Source: a bacterium
GTDB taxonomy: Bacteria; Chloroflexota; Dormibacteria; Aeolococcales; Aeolococcaceae
Direction of reading: 5' to 3'
Length of the DNA stretch: 5,939 bases
Assembly: GCA_021850405.1 (NCBI GenBank)
Contig: JAJZMA010000122.1
Location: 1 to 5,939 of the forward strand
In this document: positions 5,587 through 5,939 of the stretch, in pieces
Layout of the letters: the number at the start of each line of letters is the position of its first letter
How positions within the stretch are numbered: position 1 is the first letter of the stretch
Program-made: the position numbers and the translations under genes
Notes under the pieces: model-generated
The model's input: only the letters and a program-made list of their open reading frames with translations
What the model was told of the DNA's origin: nothing
Database searches by the model: none

Positions 5587-5939
5587 GTGGGCAAGCCTGA
5601 TGACGACCCAGGGGGCCTTGCACGAGGACGCCGTTCCGGACCTGATCGCGGGCGCATGTGGAAACAGTTGCGGGATACGGTGCGGCCACCAAGTGAGCCC
5701 TCGCCAGCCCATCCTGAGGTTGTCATGGAGGCTGGGCACCAGATTGGGGAGTTTCTCTGTGTCGCAAGACCACTTCGTGGGGCATACGAGAAGTTTTTAC
5801 TGAAGGACGCCGAAGGACGTCGCTTCCTGTTCAAGCCCGACCAGCGGCAGGGATTCACATCCGTGGAGGCCCGGAAGGCTGTCGCTGCTCACCGGCTGGC
5901 TCAGTTCCTCGGCGTGGACACTCCCGAGGCGATGCTTGT
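5587..5939 (+). CDS. N-terminal part of a putative HipA/PI3-4-kinase-like protein
   Basis: An open frame of 117 codons that runs off the window end. An in-frame TGA at 5575-5577 rules out earlier starts. GTG at 5587 has GGTGAG (5573-5578) 8 bases upstream, and ATG at 5656 (residue 24) is the alternative. Residues 1-45 are Gly/Arg/Pro-rich and probably disordered. From about residue 66 the sequence resembles the N-lobe of HipA-like or phosphatidylinositol-kinase-like proteins: AYEKFLLKD, then GRRFLFKPDQ (77-86) with candidate ATP-binding Lys83, then VEARKAVAAHRLAQFLGVDTP (93-113), a helix carrying Glu94 followed by the typical 'A..RLA..LGV.TP'. The catalytic half lies outside the window, so activity cannot be judged. 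No antitoxin-like gene lies directly upstream; the tRNA does. The reading frame is convincing, the family only probable. Confidence 0.6.
   Translation, partial: MGKPDDDPGGLARGRRSGPDRGRMWKQLRDTVRPPSEPSPAHPEVVMEAGHQIGEFLCVARPLRGAYEKFLLKDAEGRRFLFKPDQRQGFTSVEARKAVAAHRLAQFLGVDTPEAML

Noticed and set aside
5309..5803. A 164-codon rightward frame starting inside the tRNA
   Set aside because: It begins inside the tRNA gene and overlaps the kinase-like frame, which has recognisable motifs.

Overview
This window is GC-rich bacterial chromosomal DNA, clearly above 50% G+C by eye. Its Shine-Dalgarno sequences are strong and canonical (AAGGAGG, AGGAG), and the tRNA gene has an encoded CCA end. The protein types (DoxX of the AHGAQKLFGWFGG type, S51-like hydrolase with an SSAGAM nucleophile, VOC protein with RWVEM) recall high-GC Gram-positive bacteria or Chloroflexota. 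That assignment is an impression, not something the sequence proves. There is no phage, IS element or CRISPR array in view.

Left part (1-675): the 5' end of a leftward VOC/glyoxalase-fold gene is cut by the window edge. It is followed by about 465 bp of divergent intergenic DNA that holds one 32-codon ORF (402-500) behind a near-perfect ribosome binding site. Centre-left (676-2126): two rightward genes overlap by one base (TGATG). They encode a DoxX-family membrane protein with an unusual hydrophilic C-terminal tail and an S51-like serine hydrolase (cyanophycinase / aspartyl dipeptidase fold). They are probably one transcript.

Centre-right (2318-4801): a leftward, complete, 827-residue Clp/Hsp100 AAA+ unfoldase converges on the operon across a 191-bp spacer with no clear terminator. 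Its short middle domain and a GF-containing loop in the second ATPase domain suggest a ClpC-like partner of ClpP rather than a ClpB disaggregase.

Right part (4802-5939): a 464-bp divergent intergenic region is rich in short palindromes and repeats. It separates clp from a rightward tRNA-Leu(GAG) with an encoded CCA. After the tRNA come more hairpins and a palindrome, then the N-terminal 117 codons of a protein that runs off the window and resembles the N-lobe of HipA/PI3-4-kinase-like kinases.

Apart from the DoxX/S51 pair, the genes are not obviously functionally linked. Clp belongs to protein quality control, VOC and DoxX suggest small-molecule or oxidative-stress housekeeping, and the kinase-like gene is unassigned. 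I do not see a convincing new multi-gene system. The best leads are the small ORF at 402-500, the repeat-rich clp/tRNA intergenic region, the tailed DoxX coupled to the S51 hydrolase, and the kinase-like gene beside the tRNA.
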